Assembly (NCBI GenBank): GCA_041664985.1
Contig: JBAYJS010000040.1
Span: 1 to 9,694 of the forward strand
Length of the DNA: 9,694 nt
Reading direction: 5' to 3'
Origin: JBAYJS01 sp041664985
GTDB taxonomy: Bacteria > Patescibacteriota > Patescibacteriia > Buchananbacterales > UBA6539
In this document: piece after piece, positions 1 to 6,579 of the stretch
Position numbering within the stretch: position 1 is the stretch's first letter
Layout of the letters: the number at the start of each line of letters is the position of its first letter
Position numbers and translations under genes: made by a program
The notes under the pieces: model-generated
Seen by the model: only the letters and a program-made list of their open reading frames with translations
Databases searched by the model: none
What the model was told of the DNA's origin: nothing

Positions 1-1
1 A

Positions 2-1081
2 TATGATAAAAATTTTGCGGATTATAAATCGGCCAGTCGGTTTTCTGACAACGAAACCATTGAAGCATTGTTGGCTAAAACTTACGAAACCACCAAAGAC
101 ATTTCCGAAGCAATCAAAAACGCAAACAATCTGATTCAGTTTTATAAAGATACTTTAAGCCAAAGAAATCTCAGGCCAAACGCGGCGGCTGATACTCATT
201 TAGCCACCTTAAGCGACTATACTAGCCAGGCCAATTCTCATTTGACCAGTTTATTGGCCGTTAAAACCTCAATCAAAAACAACCAAGAAGCAATTATTGA
301 TTCAGACAGAACAATCGCGGAAAAAACCGCCTCATTAGCTGATCTAAAAGCCGGCACTGATCCGCTTGATATTCAATCTCAAGAAATTTCAGTTAAACAA
401 AAAGAAAATTCGCTTTTGGACGCGTATGAAAAATTAGCCGATTATTCGGTTAAAGCGCCGTTTGCTGGCGTGATCGCTTCGGTGGAAATTGAAAAAGGCG
501 ACTCGGTAACTTCGGCTACGGCTTTGGCGACCTTGATCACTAAACAGCAAATTGCTGAAATTTCTTTAAATGAAGTTGACGTGGCCAAAGTTAAAATTGG
601 CCAAAAAGCCACCATCACTTTTGATGCAGTTACCGATTTAACCATTACCGGGCAGGTGGTGGAAATTGATGAAATTGGTACGGTATCTCAGGGTGTGGTT
701 AGCTATAATGTAAAAATTGCCTTTGATGTCCAGGACCAAAGAGTTAAACCGGGAATGAGTTTAAGCGTCAGCATTGTAACTGATTCCAAACAAGATGTAT
801 TGGTAGTGCCGATCGGCGCCGTTAAAACTTTGGGTACTGAAAGCTATGTTCAAATTTTGACCAATAACCAACCAGAAAGAAAAACCGTAGTGGTTGGTAT
901 CAGTAGTGACACTATGTCAGAAATTGTCAGTGGTTTAAGTGAAGGTGATGAAGTTATCACTCAAACTATCACCGGCGCTGCTAGCAGTTCTGCCACCAAT
1001 ATCAGCTCCAATAAATCAAATAGTAATGCCATGCGAGGCATTATGCAACTTGAAGGCGGTGCCGGCGGTCCTGGCCGTTAA
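2..1081 (+). CDS. MacA/HlyD-family efflux adaptor (5' end missing)
   Basis: This is the C-terminal 359 residues of a membrane-fusion (periplasmic adaptor) protein that would connect the MacB-type ABC exporter encoded just downstream to the cell exterior. The frame is open from base 2. The first in-frame start-like codon (TTG at 68) lies inside the helical region, so the true start is upstream of the window. Residues about 20-145 (counted from base 2) are Gln/Lys/Ala-rich and helical, fitting the alpha-hairpin. Next comes the second lipoyl half, with the typical 'VKAPFAGVI' and 'KGDSV' motifs (about 148-170). A beta-barrel domain follows (about 181-258, 'VKIGQKATITFDA' and 'VKPGMSLSV'), then a membrane-proximal domain ('VPIGAV', 'SGLSEGDEVI'). 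The protein ends in a Ser/Asn- then Gly-rich tail. The stop is 3 bp before the ATPase start, so the genes are probably cotranscribed. The family is certain. The substrate is unknown, and no TolC-like channel gene is present. Confidence 0.93.
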   Translation, partial: YDKNFADYKSASRFSDNETIEALLAKTYETTKDISEAIKNANNLIQFYKDTLSQRNLRPNAAADTHLATLSDYTSQANSHLTSLLAVKTSIKNNQEAIIDSDRTIAEKTASLADLKAGTDPLDIQSQEISVKQKENSLLDAYEKLADYSVKAPFAGVIASVEIEKGDSVTSATALATLITKQQIAEISLNEVDVAKVKIGQKATITFDAVTDLTITGQVVEIDEIGTVSQGVVSYNVKIAFDVQDQRVKPGMSLSVSIVTDSKQDVLVVPIGAVKTLGTESYVQILTNNQPERKTVVVGISSDTMSEIVSGLSEGDEVITQTITGAASSSATNISSNKSNSNAMRGIMQLEGGAGGPGR

Positions 1082-1084
1082 AAT

Positions 1085-1789
1085 ATGATTAAGTGCGAAA
1101 ATATCATAAAAATTTATCAGACTGGCGACACTGAAGTCGAAGTGCTTAAAAATGTATCTTTTGAGATAAAAAAGGGAGAGTTTGTCGCTATCATCGGTCC
1201 TTCCGGTTCGGGCAAATCGACTTTGATGCATATTTTAGGTGCTTTGGATCGGCCAACCAGTGGCAGTTATTTTTTGAATGGCAAAAACATGTTGGAATTG
1301 TCCGATGATGAATTGGCGGAAATTCGGTCGCAAAGAATCGGTTTTGTTTTTCAGTCCTTCAATTTATTGTCTCGAACCACGGTTTTACGCAATGTGATGT
1401 TGCCTTTAATTTATGACAAAAAAGTTGCCAAGGAACAGCGCCAGCAAAAAGCTCAAAAAGTTTTATTGGCTTCGGGCTTGGAAAAAGACCGTTGGCAGCA
1501 TCTTTCCAATCAGCTTTCCGGCGGTCAAATGCAACGAGTGGCCATTGCTCGGGCACTAGTTAATGATCCGGATTTGATTTTAGCGGACGAGCCAACCGGC
1601 AATTTGGATTCAAAAACCGGCGATATTGTTTTGAATACTTTTCAAAAGCTTAATCGCGAGCAAGGCCACACCATTATCCTTATTACTCATGAACGTTACG
1701 TGGCAGAACACGCCGATCGGGTGATTGAAATTAAAGATGGCGTTATTTTTGCCGACCGGCAAACCGAAAATTTACTCAAAAATAAATAA
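1085..1789 (+). CDS. MacB/LolD-type ABC transporter ATP-binding protein
   Basis: This is the ATPase subunit that powers the MacB-like permease encoded next, acting on the cytoplasmic face of the membrane. The 234 residues match the usual length of a stand-alone LolD/MacB-type nucleotide-binding domain, and every catalytic motif is intact: Walker A 'GPSGSGKST' (38-46), Q-loop Gln90, signature 'LSGGQ' (144-148) followed by 'MQRVAIARAL', Walker B ending in 'LADE' (166-169), D-loop 'NLD' (173-175) and switch His202. 'DEPTGNLDSKTG' is typical of the LolD/FtsE/MacB group rather than importer ATPases. The ATG at 1085 follows the adaptor stop by 3 bp and has no Shine-Dalgarno sequence, which suggests coupled translation. 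In E. coli the MacB ATPase and permease are fused; here they are separate genes, as in many Gram-positive and CPR genomes. The function is secure but the cargo is unknown. Confidence 0.97.
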   Translation: MIKCENIIKIYQTGDTEVEVLKNVSFEIKKGEFVAIIGPSGSGKSTLMHILGALDRPTSGSYFLNGKNMLELSDDELAEIRSQRIGFVFQSFNLLSRTTVLRNVMLPLIYDKKVAKEQRQQKAQKVLLASGLEKDRWQHLSNQLSGGQMQRVAIARALVNDPDLILADEPTGNLDSKTGDIVLNTFQKLNREQGHTIILITHERYVAEHADRVIEIKDGVIFADRQTENLLKNK

Positions 1790-1792
1790 TTT

Positions 1793-3019
1793 ATGCTTTT
1801 TTCCGATCTAATTTTTGAAACCTTTTCTTCTTTGTCAGCCAACAAGTCCCGATCATTTTTGACAATTTTGGGCATTGTTATCGGCATTGGTTCGGTTATT
1901 GCCATGGTAGCCATCGGTCAAGGATCAGCCAAAAATATCACTTCCAATATTCAATCACTGGGTACTAATTTGTTGGTGGTAACTCCTGGTTCGCAAAAAA
2001 CCGTTGGTACAATGGTTAAAGGCGGTTTTGGCTCGGCGACAACTTTGACTTTGGAAGATTCGGACGCGATTAAAGAAAAAGTCAATTATATTCAGGAAGT
2101 GGCACCGACGGTTTCCTCGAGAAAACAAGTGACCAATACCAAAGGTGATAATAATAATATCAGCGTTTACGGTATTACGGCTTCTTATCAAGCAGTCAAA
2201 AGTATTTTGGTTGATTTAGGCAGTTTTATCACTGACCAGCACGTTACTCGGGTGTCAAAAGTTGCTGTGATCGGTCCGACTACGCGCGATGATTTATTCG
2301 GTGAAGGGGTTGACCCGACCGGCCAAAAAATCAGAATCAGTAATTTGGAATTTACCATTATCGGCGTGACCAAAAGCAAAGGCGGCACGGGTTTAAGTAA
2401 CTCCGATGATATTGTTTATATTCCAATTTCGACTGCTCAGCAGTATATTTTGGGCAGTAAATCGGTCAGTAATATTAATGTTCAAGTGACGCAAGAAAAT
2501 TTAATGACTCAAACTCAACAAGAAATTACCGATTTACTTTTAATCAGGCATAATATTTCCGATCCAACCGGCGCTGATTTTACCATTGTTAATCAGGCCG
2601 ATATTATGAGCGCCATGAGTTCGGTTACCGGCACTTTGACTTTATTATTAGCTTCGATTGCCGGTATCTCTTTGCTAGTTGGGGGGATTGGGATTATGAA
2701 TATGATGCTGACAACCGTGACGGAAAGAACCAGGGAAATCGGTTTACGAAAATCTTTGGGCGCAAAAAATAAAGATATTAATTATCAATTTTTAGCCGAG
2801 TCGGTAGCGTTAACGTTTATTGGCGGAATCATCGGAATTTTTATTGGTTGGCTGGCCGCGTGGTTAATTTCAAAATTTGGCGGCGCGACAACGGTGGTTT
2901 CTGTTTCTTCGATTTTTTATGCTTTTGGCGTTTCGGCAGCAATTGGTATAATCTTTGGCTATTATCCGGCCAGGCGCGCGGCCAAACTTAATCCAATCGA
3001 AGCTTTGCGTTTTGAATAA
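1793..3019 (+). CDS. MacB/FtsX-family ABC transporter permease
   Basis: This is the membrane subunit of the exporter, using the mechanotransmission mechanism known for MacB. The 408 residues have the classic layout: transmembrane helix 1 (about 21-43), a large extracytoplasmic MacB_PCD-type domain (about 45-275) and three C-terminal helices (about 282-305, 336-360 and 372-391). The cytoplasmic loop 'ERTREIGLRKSLGAK' (311-325) is the conserved coupling region that contacts the ATPase. The end 'YPARRAAKLNPIEALRFE' is the family's characteristic C-terminus. The extracytoplasmic domain carries the 'LGTNLLVVTPG' segment (56-66) seen in MacB relatives. The start at 1793 is 3 bp after the ATPase stop with no clear Shine-Dalgarno. 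With the adaptor and ATPase it forms a complete tripartite-style inner complex. Typical cargos in the family are peptides, macrolides or lipid-linked molecules; nothing here selects among them. Confidence 0.96.
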   Translation: MLFSDLIFETFSSLSANKSRSFLTILGIVIGIGSVIAMVAIGQGSAKNITSNIQSLGTNLLVVTPGSQKTVGTMVKGGFGSATTLTLEDSDAIKEKVNYIQEVAPTVSSRKQVTNTKGDNNNISVYGITASYQAVKSILVDLGSFITDQHVTRVSKVAVIGPTTRDDLFGEGVDPTGQKIRISNLEFTIIGVTKSKGGTGLSNSDDIVYIPISTAQQYILGSKSVSNINVQVTQENLMTQTQQEITDLLLIRHNISDPTGADFTIVNQADIMSAMSSVTGTLTLLLASIAGISLLVGGIGIMNMMLTTVTERTREIGLRKSLGAKNKDINYQFLAESVALTFIGGIIGIFIGWLAAWLISKFGGATTVVSVSSIFYAFGVSAAIGIIFGYYPARRAAKLNPIEALRFE

Positions 3020-3054
3020 TTTTTAAAATTAATTAATAATAATCAATAAAAAAA

Positions 3055-3546
3055 ATGAACGACAAAAAAATGGCAATGATTGCCGGCGCAATAGTAATTT
3101 TAATTACAGTCGGTGCAATTTCTTTTTACAGCGGTATGGCTTTTGGTCAAAGCAAAAAAACCAAAGGTTTTGGCCAGCTTCAAGGCTTTGAGAACCAGCA
3201 ATTGGGTCAATCAGCCAAAAGAATGCAGGGTACCGGCGGCGCCAACCGCGGCAATGGCGGCATGATTTCGGGAGAGATTATCTCCAAAGATGATAAAAGT
3301 ATTACCATTAAACTTGGGCAAAACGGTTCAAAAATTATTTTTTATTCAACTTCAACCGAAGTTGGTAAGTATGCCAAAGCCGAGATTGGTGAATTAGCCG
3401 CCGGCCAAAATATTATGGTTTTTGGCCAAACCAATCAAGACGGTAGTGTTAATGCCCAATCTATTCAGATTCGACCAGAAATAGTTGCCGGTCAGCAGCC
3501 AAAAGTTGATCAGGCGCCTGTTGTTCCCAGTCAACCGGCTCAATAA
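3055..3546 (+). CDS. Membrane-anchored DUF5666-like protein
   Basis: This is a 163-residue protein of unknown function. One hydrophobic helix near the N-terminus (about 7-29) is followed by 'FGQSKK'. There is no lipobox Cys, so it is either anchored or exported with cleavage near Ala29-Gly31. A low-complexity Gly/Gln/Asn linker (about 35-70, with 'GTGGANRGNGG') leads into a beta-rich domain (about 70-141): 'GEIISKDDKSITIKL', a 'STSTEV' strand, 'IGELAAGQNIMVFGQ' and 'DGSVNAQSIQIRP'. This pattern resembles DUF5666, a small OB-like beta-barrel family of unknown role, recalled from family knowledge rather than searched. The tail is Pro/Gln-rich. It is the last gene before the operon terminator, 35 bp after the permease, so it is probably an accessory or cargo of the exporter. 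The start ATG has only an A/T-rich leader and no Shine-Dalgarno. Coding status is very likely; function is unassigned. Confidence 0.85.
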   Translation: MNDKKMAMIAGAIVILITVGAISFYSGMAFGQSKKTKGFGQLQGFENQQLGQSAKRMQGTGGANRGNGGMISGEIISKDDKSITIKLGQNGSKIIFYSTSTEVGKYAKAEIGELAAGQNIMVFGQTNQDGSVNAQSIQIRPEIVAGQQPKVDQAPVVPSQPAQ

Positions 3547-3562
3547 AATATTTATCAGTTTT

Positions 3563-3591
3563 AAAGCTCCGGCTTTTGCCGGAGCTTTTTT
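3563..3591 (+). terminator. Intrinsic terminator of the exporter operon
   Basis: The arms 'AAAGCTCCGGC' (3563-3573) and 'GCCGGAGCTTT' (3578-3588) form a perfect 11-bp stem with a TTTT loop, and the T-run covers 3586-3591. It begins 16 bp after the stop of the DUF5666-like gene. Because the A/T flanks pair too, it may also work, more weakly, on the opposite strand. This is the strongest hairpin seen in the window. Confidence 0.93.
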
Positions 3592-3594
3592 GTG

Positions 3595-3616
3595 GCTAAA
3601 AGATTGAATTTTTAGC
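3595..3616. repeat. Inverted repeat GCTAAAA-N8-TTTTAGC
   Basis: Two 7-bp arms (3595-3601 and 3610-3616) flank an 8-bp spacer just upstream of the P-type ATPase gene. The spacer contains the candidate -35 element TTGAAT, so the repeat is placed where a dimeric repressor could bind. It lies immediately after the terminator and could also be a weak A/U-rich hairpin. Function as an operator is inference. Confidence 0.35.
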
Positions 3617-3632
3617 TAAATAATGGCATTAT
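3604..3632 (+). promoter_or_regulatory. Possible sigma70-type promoter of the ATPase gene
   Basis: TTGAAT (3604-3609) and CATTAT (3627-3632) each match the consensus -35 and -10 at 4 of 6 positions with a 17-bp spacer. A promoter is expected here because a strong terminator lies just upstream. The predicted transcription start, around 3639, would put the Shine-Dalgarno at the very 5' end of the message, which is tight. An alternative -10 is AATAAT (3619-3624) with no good -35. Confidence 0.3.
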
Positions 3633-3638
3633 TAAATC

Positions 3639-3643
3639 AGGAG
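3639..3643 (+). promoter_or_regulatory. Shine-Dalgarno site of the ATPase gene
   Basis: AGGAG ends 8 bases before the ATG at 3652, which is good spacing, and fixes that start codon. It is the only clear Shine-Dalgarno in front of a well-supported gene in this window. Confidence 0.8.
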
Positions 3644-3651
3644 TAAATTTT

Positions 3652-6006
3652 ATGTCAGAAATTAAAATTAATTCATTTAAAATAATTTCCAAGCATTTTG
3701 GCCCGGTTTTTTTTCGCAATGCCGTTTCCTTGATAACCATAATTATTTCTTTAATCATCTTTTTGTTGTTCTTTTTTAAAGAGTTTCAAGAAGGTCTTTT
3801 TATGTCCAGTGTTTTGTTTTTAAATGTAGTAATTGGGACAATCCAAGATTTGCGAGCCAAGTTGGCGCTGGAAAAATTGCAGGCTTTGTTGGTAACTAAA
3901 GTGACCAGACTTGATTTGAAAAATAATGAAACTACCATTGATCTTGAGCAAATAAAAATCGGTGACCGGTTAAAAATTAAACTCGGTGACCAAATTCCCG
4001 CCGACAGTTTGGTTTTAAGGACTAATGGGCTTGAGGTTAATGAATCGTTATTAACCGGCGAATCGGATAATATTATCAAAAAAGAAGGCGATAAATTATT
4101 TGCCGGCAGTTTTGTGACAGCCGGCTTTGCCATTATTGAAGTGACAGTTTTACCCAATAACAGCTTTGTTGGCCAGATGACTAAAAAAATCAAGCGCTAT
4201 CGTTTAAGCCTCAGTCCGATTCAAAGAGCCATTGCCACTTTCATTAAATACATGACTTATTTATTGATTGTTTTGGCCGCTTTTGTCGTGATCCGTGGGA
4301 TAGTAACCGATGAAATTTTAGTCGTGATTGTGATTCAAATCGCGGCGTTAACCGGTACAATTGTGCCGGAAGGTTTAATTTTGGCTACGACTTTGCTTTT
4401 TGCTTATGGCGCTATTCGGCTTTTCAAAAGTCAGGTATTATTGCAAGAAATTAACGCCGCTGAAAAATTAGGTCAGATAAAAAATTTATGTATTGATAAA
4501 ACCGGAACACTGACGGAAAACCAGCCGACTTTGGAAAATATTTTAGTTTACAAAAATTATTCAAAAGCTACGGCCGAACAGCTAGCCGATGGTTATATCA
4601 AAGCCAATGAGGATAATACCCAAACAACTTTAGCCGTTTCTAATGAATTAAAAAATCGATTCTTGGGAAAAATTATTGCCAATTTGCCTTTTTCCTCGGA
4701 AAGAAAATATGGCGCCGCTGTTTTGCAAATTGAAGCAGAGACAAAAACCGTGGTGATGGGTGCACCCGATATTTTGATTGATTTTATCAAAGACGACTCG
4801 GCTAAAGCATGGCTGTCAGAATTGATTGAGCTTTATTCCAATCAAGCCAAGAGATTGCTTTTACTAGCCGTTACCAAAGAAAAATTGGCAGGCAATATTT
4901 TACCGGCTGGCAGTTTGCAAATTGTGGCTTTGTTTATTTTGGCCAATCCTTTAAAAAAAGGCACCAAACAAATTATTGATTTTTTTCAAAATCGGGGGGT
5001 CGCGATTCGGGTAATTTCTGGTGATAATTTAAAGACGGTTCAGGCAATTGCCAAACAGGCGGGGATTAAAAACAGTAATTTGGCGATTACCGGCGCCCAG
5101 ATGGCTGACTGGCAAAAGGAAGATTTTCGGCACAAAGCCGGGCAGTATTATATTTTTGCCAGAATCAAACCGGAACAAAAAGAAAAACTGGTTGAAGTAT
5201 TCAGGCAAACCGGATTTACGGCCATGGTCGGCGACGGGGCTAATGATGCTTTGGCGATCAAAAAATCGGATTTAGGTATTGCCATGTTTGACGGCGCTAG
5301 TGCTACTAAACAAATTGCCGAAATCGTTTTGATGAATAATAGTTTTTCCGCTTTACCCAAAGGCGTTATTATGGCCGATAGTATTATTGTTACAATCGAG
5401 TTGGTTGCCAGTATCTTTTTTAATAAAGTCGTTGCCGGTTTAACTTTGTTTACCCTGGTCAGTCTATTTGCCTTTAATTATCCGCTAACGCCAAGGAATA
5501 TGACGGTGATTAATTATTTCACGATTGGTTTGCCGATTTTTTATTGGTCAATTTTTCCGGCGCAAAAAAAACGAATGACCAATGAAGAAAGTTTTTTAAA
5601 AAAAATATTGCCTTATTCTGTTTTAAACGGTTTACTGACAGCCTTGGCCTGTTTTATTGCTTTTAAAATCAGTTTGGAAAGTTTAGGGGTTGACGATGCC
5701 AATGTGATTGTCGTTTTGGTTTTAATTGCGATGAGTTTTTGGTTTTTTGTTAATGTGCCAAGCAGCTTGGGCGTTAAAGTCCCGGCTAATCAAAAAAAAC
5801 TTTTAGTTTTGATCGGCTTGGTTGAGATTTTAGCTTTGACTTTAATTTTGCGGTCTGATTTTTTAATTCATTTTTTTGATTTGTACCAGCCGCCATTTCG
5901 TTTGTTAATGGAAGTGGTTCTGATTATTTTGGCTTTTGGCTGGCTGCAGTATATTTTGCCTCGTTATTTGTTTGATCGAAAAATTTTTAAAAGAAAACAA
6001 AAATAG
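3652..6006 (+). CDS. P-type cation-transporting ATPase, CtpE-like
   Basis: This is an ATP-driven cation pump in the cytoplasmic membrane, 784 residues long. Motifs in order: actuator 'LTGES' (134-138); M4 'PEGL' (239-242), with Glu240 a likely cation ligand; phosphorylated Asp282 in 'DKTGTLT' (282-288); nucleotide-domain 'FSSERKYGA' (347-355); 'ISGDN' (455-459); hinge 'GDGAND' (527-532). Ten hydrophobic segments fit M1/M2 (about 24-66), M3/M4 (about 200-255) and M5-M10 (about 575-767). There is no heavy-metal domain and no CPC motif, so it is not a P1B metal pump. PEGL followed by 'AYGAIRL', ISGDN, and the M6 'NYFTIG' segment resemble CtpE, a mycobacterial pump reported to take up Ca2+. That subgroup call is from memory. 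Departures include Met in place of Lys in the usual 'KGA' (now 'MGAPD', 369-373) and 'NPLKKG' (432-437) near the usual DPPR position. It stands as a single-gene unit. Confidence 0.93.
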   Translation: MSEIKINSFKIISKHFGPVFFRNAVSLITIIISLIIFLLFFFKEFQEGLFMSSVLFLNVVIGTIQDLRAKLALEKLQALLVTKVTRLDLKNNETTIDLEQIKIGDRLKIKLGDQIPADSLVLRTNGLEVNESLLTGESDNIIKKEGDKLFAGSFVTAGFAIIEVTVLPNNSFVGQMTKKIKRYRLSLSPIQRAIATFIKYMTYLLIVLAAFVVIRGIVTDEILVVIVIQIAALTGTIVPEGLILATTLLFAYGAIRLFKSQVLLQEINAAEKLGQIKNLCIDKTGTLTENQPTLENILVYKNYSKATAEQLADGYIKANEDNTQTTLAVSNELKNRFLGKIIANLPFSSERKYGAAVLQIEAETKTVVMGAPDILIDFIKDDSAKAWLSELIELYSNQAKRLLLLAVTKEKLAGNILPAGSLQIVALFILANPLKKGTKQIIDFFQNRGVAIRVISGDNLKTVQAIAKQAGIKNSNLAITGAQMADWQKEDFRHKAGQYYIFARIKPEQKEKLVEVFRQTGFTAMVGDGANDALAIKKSDLGIAMFDGASATKQIAEIVLMNNSFSALPKGVIMADSIIVTIELVASIFFNKVVAGLTLFTLVSLFAFNYPLTPRNMTVINYFTIGLPIFYWSIFPAQKKRMTNEESFLKKILPYSVLNGLLTALACFIAFKISLESLGVDDANVIVVLVLIAMSFWFFVNVPSSLGVKVPANQKKLLVLIGLVEILALTLILRSDFLIHFFDLYQPPFRLLMEVVLIILAFGWLQYILPRYLFDRKIFKRKQK

Positions 6007-6022
6007 AGTTAGGGAATTTGGT

Positions 6023-6056
6023 TTGTTGATTTTTTCATTTTGTGTTATAATATAAT
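6023..6056 (+). promoter_or_regulatory. Extended -10 promoter of the sensory operon
   Basis: TGTTATAAT (6043-6051) is a perfect extended -10 (TGn plus TATAAT). A second overlapping TATAAT lies at 6051-6056. The -35 region is weak: TTGTTG (6023-6028) at 17 bp from the first hexamer, or TTGATT (6026-6031) at 19 bp from the second. The predicted start, about 6058-6064, leaves only 10-16 untranslated bases before the ATG at 6074. Confidence 0.7.
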
Positions 6057-6073
6057 TGATAAAATCATAGAAT

Positions 6074-6442
6074 ATGGCCGAAAAAATCAAAAAAATTTTA
6101 ATTGCCGAAGACGAAAAGCCATTATCTAACGCTTTACAGTTGAAATTAACCAAGGCGGGATTTAAAACAGAGGCTGCTTTCAATGGTCAAGAGGCTTTGG
6201 CGATGTTAAATCAGCAAGATTTTGATTTTTTGATTTTGGATTTAGTCATGCCAAAGATTAACGGTTTTGAAGTTTTAACCGAAATCAAAAAATCCGGGAA
6301 AAAAATTAAAATTATCGTGCTTTCAAATTTAGCTCAAGCCGAAGACCAAAAGCGGGTTAAAGATCTTGGCGCGCAGGATTACTTTGTTAAGTCAAATACG
6401 CCAATTGGTGATATTGTCAAAAAAATAAAAGAGAGTGTCTAA
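6074..6442 (+). CDS. Single-domain response regulator (receiver only)
   Basis: This is a CheY-like receiver of 122 residues with no output domain. It would accept a phosphoryl group from a histidine kinase and signal by binding partners. Key residues are present: acidic pair Glu12/Asp13 in 'IAEDE', phospho-acceptor Asp56 in 'LILDLVMP', Ser84 in 'IVLSN' (the Thr/Ser switch) and Lys106 in 'FVKS'. 'MPKINGFEVL' after the acceptor and 'LGAQDYFVKS' are typical of the family, as is the length. The start ATG sits just behind a strong extended -10 promoter with almost no leader and no Shine-Dalgarno, so initiation on a nearly leaderless message is likely. It is the first gene of a cluster of sensor proteins that itself shows no kinase in this window, so its phosphodonor is unidentified. 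Confidence 0.95.
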   Translation: MAEKIKKILIAEDEKPLSNALQLKLTKAGFKTEAAFNGQEALAMLNQQDFDFLILDLVMPKINGFEVLTEIKKSGKKIKIIVLSNLAQAEDQKRVKDLGAQDYFVKSNTPIGDIVKKIKESV

Positions 6443-6452
6443 CTAAAAAAAT

Positions 6453-6567
6453 ATGGAGGAGGACCTAAAAAAACAAAAAGTGATAAAAAAATTGCTAGTT
6501 TTTAGTAAGCGATTGAAATATTTAATTTTTCAAAATAAAAATATCACCTCCATTAAGGGTGATTTTT
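6453..6567 (+). promoter_or_regulatory. Structured leader of the PAS gene, possible attenuator
   Basis: A hairpin ATCACC (6543-6548) / GGTGAT (6558-6563) with a 9-base loop runs into TTTTT (6563-6567) and looks like a modest intrinsic terminator. An alternative pairing joins ATGGAGG (6453-6459) with CCTCCAT (6547-6553), seven perfect base pairs that share bases 6547-6548 with the hairpin. The two structures therefore exclude each other, as in terminator/antiterminator switches. The stem is short, so this is a suggestion only. Confidence 0.35.
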
Positions 6568-6569
6568 AA
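6453..6569 (+). CDS. Possible 38-residue lysine-rich small ORF
   Basis: An ATG with 38 codons and a TAA stop fills most of the gap between the receiver and PAS genes. The peptide starts MEEDLKKQKV, is rich in Lys and has a mixed basic/hydrophobic middle ('KKLLVFSKRLKYLIF') that could form an amphipathic helix. No Shine-Dalgarno precedes it; instead the purine-rich GGAGGAGG starts at the G of its own ATG. Its end overlaps a hairpin and the alternative GTG (6559) of the next gene. It may be a real small protein, a leader peptide, or only non-coding leader RNA. I do not recognise it. Low confidence. Confidence 0.25.
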   Translation: MEEDLKKQKVIKKLLVFSKRLKYLIFQNKNITSIKGDF

Positions 6570-6579
6570 ATTGTTTAAA

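Noticed and set aside
68..70. TTG at 68 as the start of the adaptor gene.
   Set aside because: The frame is open back to base 2 with coding-like sequence, and a start there would remove the signal/anchor and first lipoyl half required in this family. The gene is simply cut by the window.
3786..4193. Minus-strand frame of 135 codons inside the ATPase gene.
   Set aside because: It is fully antisense to the conserved actuator region, with no recognisable domain or start signal; it is a shadow frame.
5048..5275. Plus-strand 75-codon frame inside the ATPase gene.
   Set aside because: It overlaps the GDGAND hinge region in another frame, with no start signal of its own; it is a shadow frame.
6559..6579. 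GTG at 6559 as the start of the PAS protein.
   Set aside because: It lies in the 3' arm of the 6543-6563 hairpin and overlaps the small ORF. The added seven residues are not part of the PAS fold, and ATG 6580 is a better start.
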